Source: Geitlerinema sp. PCC 7407 (lineage in GTDB: Bacteria; Cyanobacteriota; Cyanobacteriia; PCC-7407). From it: a DNA stretch of 64,000 nt. How positions within the stretch are numbered: the stretch's first letter is position 1; each line of letters begins with the position of its first letter. The notes beneath the pieces were generated by a model. The model did no database searches. It was given only the letters and a program-made list of their open reading frames with translations, and was not told the origin of the DNA. The position numbers and the translations under genes are program-made. Positions 25,502 to 33,514 of the stretch are shown here, piece after piece. The DNA lies in the NCBI RefSeq assembly GCF_000317045.1, contig NC_019703.1:3976934-4040933 (forward strand). Reading direction: 5' to 3'.

Positions 25502-26926
25502 TTACGCTTCGTTCTCAAGTGCCGCAGGCTCTTCCAGCCCTTGAGCATCTCCAGACTGACCAAAGGCCACCCGCAGGAAGGGGGGCGCGAGGAAAGTTGT
25601 CAAAATCACCATCGCGATAATGGCAGCTTCCAGGGGCTTGCTCAGAACGCCGCTGGCGGAGCCGATGCCGGCAAACACCAGGCCGACTTCGCCCCGGGGA
25701 ATCATGCCAACCCCGATCGCCAGACGGTTAATGCCCGGTTGGCCAAAGGCTGCCCACCCCGTGACAACCTTGCCGATGATGGCCACAACAATGAGAAACG
25801 CCGCAATGACCAGACCTTCGCGGTTGGCGGGCACTGCCGGATTGAGCACGCCCAGATCGGCCTTGGCGCCCACCGTCACAAAGAAAATCGGCACCAAAAT
25901 ATCCGCGATCGGAATGATTTGCTGATCGAGTTCTTTGCGGCGATCGGTTTCATCGAGGACCAGACCCGCCGCAAAAGCGCCCAAAATCGCCTCTAGGTGG
26001 ATCGCATTGGCTAAAAACGCCAGCAAAAAGGCAAAGCTCAGGGCCGGAATCACCAGCTTGCCACGGGTTTGCAGCTTGTCTGCGATCGCCACAAAAGCCT
26101 GATTGAAGAACTTGCCCAGCAAAATTGCGCCTAATAAGAACGCCGTGGCGCTGATGATGAGATAAATCACATTCATCACGTCCACTTCGCCGGTTTTGGC
26201 CAGACTGGCAACCACCGCCAGCACGATGATGCCCAACACATCATCGATCACAGCCGCCCCGACAATAATTTGCCCTTCGCGAGACTTGAGCTGGCCCAGT
26301 TCCGACAGCACTTTCGACGTGATCCCAATGCTGGTTGCCGTCAGGGCCGCCCCCGCAAAGATCGCCGGAATCGCTGACACATGAAACAGCGTCATCAGGC
26401 CGACCGTACCGGCCGCAAAGGGGACAACCACCCCGACACAAGCCACGATCGCCGCCTGAGGGCCGACCTTTTGCAGCTCTCGCAGGTCCGACTCTAAGCC
26501 AATTTCAAACAGCAGAATAATGACGCCCAATTCTGCCAGGACAGAAACAATCTCACTTTGCGATGCAAAAACTTCTTGCACAGCTTCCGGGCTGAGGCCG
26601 CCCACCCACTGCAGCACGGGCATCAGCAGAGAGTCCGTCGCCTGGGCGCCGCTTTCGGGAAACACCAGCAGGTGCAGCGCCGAAGCCCCGACGAGCACCC
26701 CACCAATTAATTCGCCTAAAACCGGCGGAAAATCTAGCGCTTTGGAGACTTCTCCGCCCAGCTTGCTGGCGAAATAAACAATCACCAGACTCAGCAAGAC
26801 GCCCGACAGAACGATAGGAGCATTTTCAGCAGAGGCCGTCGCCAACAGCGGAAAGTCATGGCCTGCCCAAGGGAGCCCGGTGAATACCAATTTGGCTCCG
26901 ATAGAAACCATACTGGGTCCAATCAT
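25502..26926 (-). CDS. nhaS3: Na+/H+ antiporter of the CPA2 family (NhaS3 type)
   Basis: 474 residues, about 12-13 helices. Conserved CPA2 features are FASKLGGEV, PPVLGELIGG, the double-aspartate VIDDVLGII in the ion-binding helix, and MIPRGEVGLV. The sequence closely resembles the essential thylakoid antiporter NhaS3 (sll0689) of Synechocystis as I remember it. It exchanges cytosolic Na+ or K+ for H+. Its position upstream of a Mrp module groups two sodium/proton systems. The start at 26926 (MIGPSMVSIG) lacks a clear ribosome site; the second Met five residues on is possible. Confidence 0.9.
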   Translation of the reverse strand: MIGPSMVSIGAKLVFTGLPWAGHDFPLLATASAENAPIVLSGVLLSLVIVYFASKLGGEVSKALDFPPVLGELIGGVLVGASALHLLVFPESGAQATDSLLMPVLQWVGGLSPEAVQEVFASQSEIVSVLAELGVIILLFEIGLESDLRELQKVGPQAAIVACVGVVVPFAAGTVGLMTLFHVSAIPAIFAGAALTATSIGITSKVLSELGQLKSREGQIIVGAAVIDDVLGIIVLAVVASLAKTGEVDVMNVIYLIISATAFLLGAILLGKFFNQAFVAIADKLQTRGKLVIPALSFAFLLAFLANAIHLEAILGAFAAGLVLDETDRRKELDQQIIPIADILVPIFFVTVGAKADLGVLNPAVPANREGLVIAAFLIVVAIIGKVVTGWAAFGQPGINRLAIGVGMIPRGEVGLVFAGIGSASGVLSKPLEAAIIAMVILTTFLAPPFLRVAFGQSGDAQGLEEPAALENEA

Positions 26927-27462
26927 TGATTAAAACCTATGAATTTACGGAAACCTATCAGACCTTACCCATAAAAACTTATCATTGAGTTAAGTCTATC
27001 TAAAAGACCCATTTTCTCTTTTTTTCTGATGCTTATCCTAGAATTTACTTATGAAAAACAGCGTCCTGCTGACCAAGCGCGCGATCGCGCCTTGAGAGAT
27101 TTTTGAAGAAACCCTTGGGGAACAAGGCTTTCAGCGATCGCCCACCTTCAGCAACATCCTCCGTGTTATCACCCAGCCACCAAGAGGCGATCGCCCCTCG
27201 AAGGGCATCCAGCGATCGCCTGCACCCGCTCAATTCTTTTTCAGCCACGCACCGCACGCTGATCGGCTTTTTAATTTGTTTCTGTATTTTTTCTGTAATT
27301 TGTTTCTGTAATCTATTTTTAGAACTTTGAAAAATAAAAAGCCTCCAGACAGCATTTTCTAGAGGCTTTTGATTAGCTTTGGCTTAAGGCGATCGCAGGG
27401 TTCACTTACTTCCAAAAGCAGCGTTTTTTTGAGGCAATTTGGGTCTCGATCGCCCTAGCTTT
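26927..27462. other. 536-bp spacer upstream of nhaS3
   Basis: Gene-free. The right part (26927-27050) is AT-rich and should hold the nhaS3 promoter. The middle holds a paired-HIP1 inverted repeat AGGCGATCGC (27185-27194) / GCGATCGCCT (27212-27221). The stretch 27272-27312 repeats the TTTGTTTCTGTA motif. A terminator for the peroxiredoxin gene is at 27336-27370. Confidence 0.5.
27336..27370 (-). terminator. Rho-independent terminator of the peroxiredoxin gene
   Basis: AAAAAGCCTC (27336-27345) pairs with GAGGCTTTT (27362-27370); CAGA/TCTA next to the loop may extend the stem. Read on the minus strand the hairpin runs into TTTTTATTTTTC. It lies about 93 bp beyond the stop codon. Confidence 0.75.
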
Positions 27463-28014
27463 CTAGACCTTTTGCAACTCATCTAGGCGAGCCAGCACTT
27501 CCTTGCTATGAATCGCGGGCCGCACTCCCAAGAAGGTCTCGCGCAAAATGCCCTCCGGATCGATGAGGTAGGTGTGGCGCAAAGACGCATAGCCCATCCA
27601 CGAACCGTAGGCCTTGCTCACGCTGCCATCGGTATCGGCCAGCAGCGGAAACTTCAGCCCCTCTGAATCGCAAAACTCAGCGTGGGAATCCACATCATCC
27701 ATGCTCACCCCCAAAATCTGGGCATTGCGGGCCAGGTACTGGGGCAGATCTTCCTGGAAGCGCCGAGCCTCCAGGGTGCACCCAGGCGTAAAGTCTCGCG
27801 GATAGAAGTACAGCACCACCCACTGCCCCCGGTAATCAGCCAGGCTAAGGGTGCCATCTCCCGTGTTGGTGGGCAGCGCAAAAGTTGGCGCTGGCTGATC
27901 CAGGAGCGGCTGGGGCCCACCCATGGCCTGAGCAGGCCAGGCAGGACCGAAGCCGGTGAGCAAACTGAGAACACCAATCAACAACCACTGAACAAACGTG
28001 CGACGGGAAATCAT
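27463..28014 (-). CDS. Peroxiredoxin of the BCP/PrxQ family with a Tat-like signal
   Basis: About 183 residues from ATG 28014; a longer in-frame start at 28176 adds a non-conserved 54-residue stretch. Residues 1-31 are a twin-arginine-like export signal (SRRTFVQWLL, hydrophobic core, ending AQA). The peroxidatic cysteine is in FTPGCTLEARRF. The usual BCP resolving cysteine five residues later is replaced by arginine; another cysteine occurs in HAEFCDSEG. It reduces peroxides, here probably in the thylakoid lumen or periplasm. It is divergent from aroK. Confidence 0.88.
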   Translation of the reverse strand: MISRRTFVQWLLIGVLSLLTGFGPAWPAQAMGGPQPLLDQPAPTFALPTNTGDGTLSLADYRGQWVVLYFYPRDFTPGCTLEARRFQEDLPQYLARNAQILGVSMDDVDSHAEFCDSEGLKFPLLADTDGSVSKAYGSWMGYASLRHTYLIDPEGILRETFLGVRPAIHSKEVLARLDELQKV

Positions 28015-28142
28015 AGATTTTGTAACGTGACGGCAAAACGGGCGATCGCAGACCCAAGGGTCTTTGGTTAAGTTAGCAATGGCGATCGATTCTTGCATTT
28101 TTGCCGGGGGCGATCGCGCGCCGCTGTCCCGTAGGATGAGGA

Positions 28143-28748
28143 GTGGAAAACACAAACACACCCATGGCCGTGACAAGCATTCTCAAAGGCGTCAACCTTT
28201 ATCTCATTGGCATGATGGGCGCAGGCAAGTCTACCGTCGGCAGACTGCTCGCCTCTCGACTGGGATACCACTTCTTTGACACCGACGCCCTGATCGAGCA
28301 AGCCACTGGACAAAGCGTTCGCCAAATTTTTGCCGAATCCGGGGAAGCCATCTTTCGCCAGCTGGAGAGCCAAGTCCTCGCTCAGCTATGCGCCCAAAAA
28401 AATCTGCTCATCTCCACCGGCGGCGGCATTGTCACGACCCCATTTAACTGGAGCTACCTGCGCCACGGCGTCGTGGTGTGGCTAGACGTGCCCGTCGACA
28501 CGCTCTACGAGCGGCTTCGGCGAGATGGAGACCGGCCCCTGCTCCAGACGCCCGATCCCCTCCAGACCCTCACAGACCTCTTGGCCCAGCGCGAGCGCCT
28601 CTACGCCCAGGCCGATCTGCGCCTGAGCACCCAGCCCACGGAAACGCCCGAGCAAACTTGCGATCGCCTGTTGACAGAGCTGCCGTCCATCCTGCGGTCT
28701 GGCCCCCAGATCTTGGGGGAAGCCGCCTCCACCAACGGCCACGAATAG
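28143..28748 (+). CDS. aroK: Shikimate kinase
   Basis: 201 residues. Walker A GMMGAGKST (about 23-31), the shikimate-binding DTDALIE, the Walker-B-like ISTGGGIV and the lid region with RPLLQTPDP. It phosphorylates shikimate at O3 in the chorismate pathway. GTG 28143 has TAGGA 6 bp upstream; ATG 28164 lacks a ribosome site but gives a more typical N-terminus (MAVTSILKG). Its upstream region overlaps the 5' region of the divergent peroxiredoxin gene. Confidence 0.94.
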   Translation: MENTNTPMAVTSILKGVNLYLIGMMGAGKSTVGRLLASRLGYHFFDTDALIEQATGQSVRQIFAESGEAIFRQLESQVLAQLCAQKNLLISTGGGIVTTPFNWSYLRHGVVVWLDVPVDTLYERLRRDGDRPLLQTPDPLQTLTDLLAQRERLYAQADLRLSTQPTETPEQTCDRLLTELPSILRSGPQILGEAASTNGHE

Positions 28749-28947
28749 CGCGCTGCGCCCCACCCCCCGAACCGTGACATAAACCCGTCAGGGGGTTAGC
28801 GGCGAATCGCCAAAAGTGAGAAAATTGCAGCGTTCTCCCTCGGGGCAAGAGACGCCTGCCCAAACAGGTTTCTGCTCAGGAGCCCGCGCTGCAATCGCTG
28901 ATTGAAGCGTCAGGAAGATTTCACCACCGCATTCATCTGGGTTTTTC

Positions 28948-29853
28948 ATGCTGTCGGAACATGAATACTTTCAACAGGCAGAGGCAACGCGGGTTCGCGT
29001 CCTAAGCGAAGCACTCCCCTATATTCAGCAGTTCGCGGGCCGCACCATCGTGGTCAAATACGGCGGCGCAGCGATGAAAGATGGCGCTCTCAAAGAGAAA
29101 GTCATCCGCGACATCGTGTTTTTGTCCTGCGTGGGACTGCGGCCCGTCGTCGTCCACGGCGGCGGCCCCGAGATCAATAGCTGGCTGGGCAAGCTCAACA
29201 TTGAGCCTCAGTTCAAAAACGGGCTGCGGGTGACCGACGCCGCCACGATGGATGTGGTGGAAATGGTGCTGGTGGGCCGGGTCAACAAGGAAATTGTGTC
29301 CTTGATCAACCAGGCTGGCGGTCAGGCCGTGGGCCTGTGCGGCAAGGACGGCAACCTGATCACGGCTCGTCCCCAGGGCGATGAGGGAATTGGCTTTGTG
29401 GGCGAGGTCAGCAGCGTCAATATCAAGCTGCTGGAGTCGCTGGTCAGCAACGGCTACATTCCCGTGGTGTCCAGCGTGGCCGCCGATGAAACGTCCCAGG
29501 CCTACAACATCAATGCGGACACTGTTGCTGGCGAGATCGCGGCGGCCCTGGGCGCCGAAAAGCTGATTTTGCTGACGGATACGGCGGGCATTCTGCGGGA
29601 CTACAAAGATCCGGGCACGCTGATTCCCAAGCTGGACATTCAGCAGGCGCGCCAGCTGATCGATGCGGGCATTGTGGCGGGGGGCATGATTCCCAAGGTG
29701 ACGTGCTGCGTGCGATCGCTGGCCCAGGGAGTCAAGGCGGCTCACATTCTCGACGGTCGCATTCCCCACTCGCTGCTGCTGGAGATTTTCACCGATGCCG
29801 GGATCGGCTCCATGCTCGTGGCGTCGGAGTTTATGAGCAACTACAAGCGCTAG
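28948..29853 (+). CDS. argB: Acetylglutamate kinase
   Basis: 301 residues. KYGGAAM (phosphate-binding lysine), VHGGGPEIN, the substrate arginine region NGLRVTD and [12 protein letters not shown] all match ArgB. It phosphorylates N-acetylglutamate, the controlled step of arginine synthesis. The N-terminal helix ([20 protein letters not shown]) is the extension found in hexameric, arginine-sensitive ArgB, which PII protein relieves in cyanobacteria. The stop codon lies inside a 22-bp palindrome shared with the convergent kinase gene. Confidence 0.97.
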   Translation: MLSEHEYFQQAEATRVRVLSEALPYIQQFAGRTIVVKYGGAAMKDGALKEKVIRDIVFLSCVGLRPVVVHGGGPEINSWLGKLNIEPQFKNGLRVTDAATMDVVEMVLVGRVNKEIVSLINQAGGQAVGLCGKDGNLITARPQGDEGIGFVGEVSSVNIKLLESLVSNGYIPVVSSVAADETSQAYNINADTVAGEIAAALGAEKLILLTDTAGILRDYKDPGTLIPKLDIQQARQLIDAGIVAGGMIPKVTCCVRSLAQGVKAAHILDGRIPHSLLLEIFTDAGIGSMLVASEFMSNYKR

Positions 29854-29868
29854 GCCCGGGCCTAGCGC
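29847..29868. terminator. 22-bp perfect palindrome between argB and histidine kinase
   Basis: GCGCTAGGCCCGGGCCTAGC plus GC, symmetrical about 29857/29858, containing the argB TAG. It ends 3 bp before the end of the convergent kinase gene. It could form a short hairpin in either transcript; no T run is present. Confidence 0.45.
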
Positions 29869-29870
29869 CC

Positions 29871-31943
29871 CTAGGAAATCTGGGCAGAGACGGCGGCATC
29901 GGGACAACAGATCTGGGCCTCCATCTGGCGAGGGGCGATCGCCTGCACCAAGCGCACCGGCAGCTCAATGATCGCCTCGGTTCCCTGCCCCGGCAGCGAC
30001 TGGATGGTCAGGCTGCCCCGGTGCTGGGTGACCACCGTCTGGTAGCAGATCGCCAAGCCCAGTCCCGTCCCCTGACCGATTTCCTTGGTCGTAAAGAAGG
30101 GGTCAAAAATCTTGGGCTGGATGTCGGGGGGAATCCCGGGGCCATTGTCGGCGATCGCAATCCGGATCAGGGCGCGGTGGCTCTCGGGGGACATCACCAG
30201 CTCCGTCCGCAGGTCAATCTGGCCCGATCGCCCCGGCTGCGTCTCCAGGGCCTCGATGGCATTCATCAGCAGATTCATAAACACCTGGTTGAGCTGCTTG
30301 GGGTAGCACTCCACCCGGGGCAGCTCGCCGTACTGGCGCACCACCTCAACGCGCTCCAGGCGATCGCGCAAAATGCACAGCGTGCTTTCTAGACCCTCGT
30401 GGACATTCACCAGCTTTCGGTGGGATTCGTCCAGGCGCGAAAAATTTCTCAGAGACAAGATAATCTGGCGAATCCGCTCCGCCCCGATGCGAATCGACGT
30501 CAAAATCTGCTGCGAATCCCGCACCAAAAAGTCCACGTCCACCTCTTCCTCCAGGGCTCGCAGCGCCAGCGGCGGATTCGGGCAGGCCTCCCGGTATCCC
30601 TTGACCAGCTGCACCAAATCCTGAAGGTAAGCATCGATATAGGGCACATTGCCATAGATAAACGTGATGGGGTTATTGACCTCGTGGGCCAGCCCCGCCA
30701 CCATTCGGCCCAGGCCAGACATTTTTTCGCTCTGGATTAGCTGGGCCTGGGTCGCGCGCAGCTCTTGCAGCGTGGCTTTCAGGTGAGCCGCCTGAGCTGC
30801 GCTTTCCGCCGCCTGCTGGCGAATTTGGGCGTAGAGATAGGCCTGCTGAATCGACACCGCCAGCTGGTCCGCCACCGCCTGGGCCAGCTTTTGGTCATTC
30901 ATCGACCAAAACCGGACGCGGGAGCACTGATTGAGATACAAGATGGCGTACAGCGCCTCGCGGGTCTGCACCGGCACCACCAGCGATGAGCGGATCTGGG
31001 CCTTGCAGTATTCCTCGTTGTCGGGGCCAATGCGCTCGTCTTGGTCCACATTGGCAATCACCACGCGGCGGCGGTGCTGGACCACCCACTGGGTGATCGG
31101 GCCGTGGGTGTCAAAGTCCTCCACTGACGCCGGAAAGTCTGGGTGGCAGGATTCGTAGAGGTGCTTGCGGCGAAAAGCGGGGTCTTGGGCAGTGCTGTCG
31201 TCGTCGTTGACCGACAGATCCGGCTCCCCCTCCAGCTCCACCAGGTGCACGATGCAGCGATCGACCGCTAGGGCCTGCCGGAGCTGCCCAATGGCCTGGG
31301 TCAAGATGGTTTCGAGATCAAAGCTTTGGCGAGTTTGGCTGGTGATTTGGTTGACGATGCGTTCGCGCTGGGCCTGCTTGTGGACCTGCTCGTAGAGCTG
31401 GGCGTGCTGGATGGCGATCTCGAGCTGCTGGGCGATCGCCTGCAAAAACGCCACCTCCCCCGGCAGCCAGCAGCCCGAGCTTTCCCGCAGGCACACCAGG
31501 TAGCCCAGGGAGCTATCTTGGCCCCGGACCGGCACCAGCAGATAGTCTGCTAGGCTCTCGCCCAGGAGTGGGCTCGCGCCCCAGGAGCGGCTCTCTGGCG
31601 TGCCGGGCTGCCCAACCAGCTGCCCCCGGGCGATCGCCTCCGCCCACAGCCCAAAATCCGCCAGCGCGTAGTAGCCCAGCAGCGGCGATCGCCCATCGTC
31701 CAGCAGCTGCTCGCATACCACCTGCACTCGCTGGGTATCTTCAAAGCACCAAAAAAAATAGCAGCGTTGCAAATTCAGTAGAGCTGCTATCTCATCAACA
31801 GCCGTCTGCAAGACGACCTTGAGTTCTAGAGATCCGCGAATCCGATCGACAATGCGCCGCAACAGAGCGCTTTGTTCTTGGGGGCTATGCAGCCAATTAT
31901 CAGACAACTCTCTAACGGGTAGGGACGGCAGGGATACAGACAT
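29871..31943 (-). CDS. Sensor histidine kinase with two GAF domains
   Basis: About 690 residues from ATG 31943 (MSVSLPSLP); a start at 32006 is possible. GAF-1 spans about 15-180 and GAF-2 about 185-375, with a coiled linker to 415. The H-box is GLAHEVNNPITFIYGN, and the ATPase domain has NQVFMNLLMNAIEAL (N box), DNGPGIP (G1), FFTTKEIGQGTGLGLAI (F/G2). There is no membrane segment, so it senses inside the cell. GAF-1 and GAF-2 lack the Cys-His pattern of bilin-binding GAFs as far as I can see. No response regulator adjoins it. Confidence 0.92.
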   Translation of the reverse strand: MSVSLPSLPVRELSDNWLHSPQEQSALLRRIVDRIRGSLELKVVLQTAVDEIAALLNLQRCYFFWCFEDTQRVQVVCEQLLDDGRSPLLGYYALADFGLWAEAIARGQLVGQPGTPESRSWGASPLLGESLADYLLVPVRGQDSSLGYLVCLRESSGCWLPGEVAFLQAIAQQLEIAIQHAQLYEQVHKQAQRERIVNQITSQTRQSFDLETILTQAIGQLRQALAVDRCIVHLVELEGEPDLSVNDDDSTAQDPAFRRKHLYESCHPDFPASVEDFDTHGPITQWVVQHRRRVVIANVDQDERIGPDNEEYCKAQIRSSLVVPVQTREALYAILYLNQCSRVRFWSMNDQKLAQAVADQLAVSIQQAYLYAQIRQQAAESAAQAAHLKATLQELRATQAQLIQSEKMSGLGRMVAGLAHEVNNPITFIYGNVPYIDAYLQDLVQLVKGYREACPNPPLALRALEEEVDVDFLVRDSQQILTSIRIGAERIRQIILSLRNFSRLDESHRKLVNVHEGLESTLCILRDRLERVEVVRQYGELPRVECYPKQLNQVFMNLLMNAIEALETQPGRSGQIDLRTELVMSPESHRALIRIAIADNGPGIPPDIQPKIFDPFFTTKEIGQGTGLGLAICYQTVVTQHRGSLTIQSLPGQGTEAIIELPVRLVQAIAPRQMEAQICCPDAAVSAQIS

Positions 31944-32567
31944 TGGGGATGATGCGAGACGCGCGATCGCGAAACAATCTTGAACGTGCACCCGGTGAAG
32001 GAACAATGAGACCGAGCTAGTCCCATCGCACCAGCGCTTTTTACAGCAGCATTCATCTTGGAGTTAACGACTCACGCCGCCTTTTACCAACCTTCAGCCC
32101 TTTAGGCGCCAAATCTGTTAAATTCACCTATTTTTGTGGCCCTCGGTTCACAATCCTATGACATTTCGCATCAGGGAGATACCGAGGCTCCTCGCAACTT
32201 CAGTGACGACCCTGTTTTTGACTCAGACCCAGGACTAGCTTCCCAAAAGTATCGAGAAATTTCGTCGCTTTCAGTAGCTTACGCAACGCTTCCCGATCCC
32301 CCTTTGCGCAGGGTTCTTTTAGACTGTGAGAAAAAGTCCATCTAAGAACCACAAATGCCCGAATTCAGGGACCAATTCTCCCTAAGCTATCGTGCAAATA
32401 CGGCCCTCAGCAGTGTCAAAGGTTGCGGCTCAGTTTGAAATTTCTCCGCAGATTTGCCCGGGAGTGATTGGGGAAACTCATACTTGGGTAGTAGCAGGGA
32501 CGGGATAAATACAGTACTGTGATGCTTGTTGATCGGTAACGCTACTTCAACTTCTGAAGAGGAGTGT
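31944..32567. other. 624-bp spacer
   Basis: No gene recognised. It holds the promoter region of the small lipoprotein gene. A 10-bp palindrome ACAGTACTGT lies at 32511-32520, about 48 bp before the lipoprotein start, close to where a promoter would lie. Confidence 0.4.
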
Positions 32568-32714
32568 ATGACTAAGAAATTTGTGGCTCTGGCTTTGCTG
32601 TTGGGTGTGACTGCATCATTAGTGACGGCTTGCGGCGGCGGCGATACAGCTCCGACTGAGTCTCCGGCTGACGCTCCTGCGACGGAATCTCCCGCACCTT
32701 CTCCGGCTAACTAG
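32568..32714 (+). CDS. Very small lipoprotein
   Basis: 48 residues. MTKKFVALALLLGV is a lipoprotein signal with lipobox VTAC (Cys near 22), then GGG and a Pro/Ser/Thr/Glu-rich tail (repeated ESPA). AGAGGAG precedes the ATG by 4 bp. It should be a lipid-anchored, unstructured peptide of about 27 mature residues. It is too small for function prediction; similar short lipoproteins are common and mostly unstudied. Confidence 0.75.
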   Translation: MTKKFVALALLLGVTASLVTACGGGDTAPTESPADAPATESPAPSPAN

Positions 32715-32968
32715 TAAGGGATTCGGCCTTAGAGGATCATTTATCTTTCTAAGACAGTTTAAGCAGGGGAGTAATTCCCAGAGCGCTGGTTTGCGGTTTC
32801 TCATGGCTTTGCCTGGGCTCCGCATTCACGCTTTGGCTGGATTGCTCCCCTTCTTGCTAGGAGCGGAGGTTGCGGTGGCTCTAGGCCAGTGCTGTGGACT
32901 ACGGTGAAGCTAGAGGGATGCACGAGTGCACCCATACACTGAACGCACAGGGAGGAAGGAAAAGAGCA

Positions 32969-33256
32969 ATGACACCCGCAATCTGGGGCGGCCTGCTGAG
33001 CGCGGGCTTGGTGATGGAGGTGCCGACGGCTCTGCCGGAGGAGATCCCGGAGGAGGTGCTGCGGACCGAAGTGATCGTTGAGGCGCGATCGCCTCTCGAC
33101 GGTTCGTCTCTGACCGCAGCAGAGTATGCTCAGCTGATGGAGCAGCTAGAGGACGGATCAGGCCCGCCTGAGGTGTCGCCTCAGCTACGCGAAACCGTTT
33201 TCTTACTGCGATTTCGCAAGCTGATCAGAACGCTAATCCCCTTTGCACCGCTCTAA
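32969..33256 (+). CDS. Small conserved-looking hypothetical protein
   Basis: 95 residues from ATG 32969, with a strong GGAGGAAGGA site; the in-frame start at 32894 is less likely. A short hydrophobic N-terminus (WGGLLSAGLVM) is followed by an acidic stretch (EEIPEEVLRTEVIVEARSPL), then helix (LTAAEYAQLMEQLE) and a basic, hydrophobic C-terminal helix (LRFRKLIRTLIPFAPL). It is probably membrane-associated. I cannot name a family with certainty. Confidence 0.65.
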   Translation: MTPAIWGGLLSAGLVMEVPTALPEEIPEEVLRTEVIVEARSPLDGSSLTAAEYAQLMEQLEDGSGPPEVSPQLRETVFLLRFRKLIRTLIPFAPL

Positions 33257-33381
33257 ACCACTCTAGAAAAGGCGATAGAGGGCAGTACGCTGTAGAGGAA
33301 CACTCCGGAGAAGCGTTTGAGACTTCTTCAATGATTTGCTAAGTTTTACGACAATACTTGATTTAGAGAGCTGCGTGTGAG

Positions 33382-33403
33382 GTGGACTCTCAGTCGAGTC
33401 CAC
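33382..33403. terminator. Hairpin in the spacer before glgB
   Basis: GTGGACTC (33382-33389), 6-nt loop, GAGTCCAC (33396-33403), perfect. It lies 126 bp past the 95-aa gene and 112 bp before glgB. No T run. It is either a terminator or part of the glgB leader. Confidence 0.4.
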
Positions 33404-33514
33404 GGTGAATACAAAATTTCTGAAGTTCAGCAGCGCAGAGATGCCTTTGTATGGGCGATCGCGCGTTAGCTTTTTCAATTCCTATAGCTAAAGTTGAGAT
33501 TGGGCAGGTTTTTT

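Noticed and set aside
32511-32520. LexA box at ACAGTACTGT
   Set aside because: The second half-site of the cyanobacterial LexA pattern is missing; just a short palindrome.
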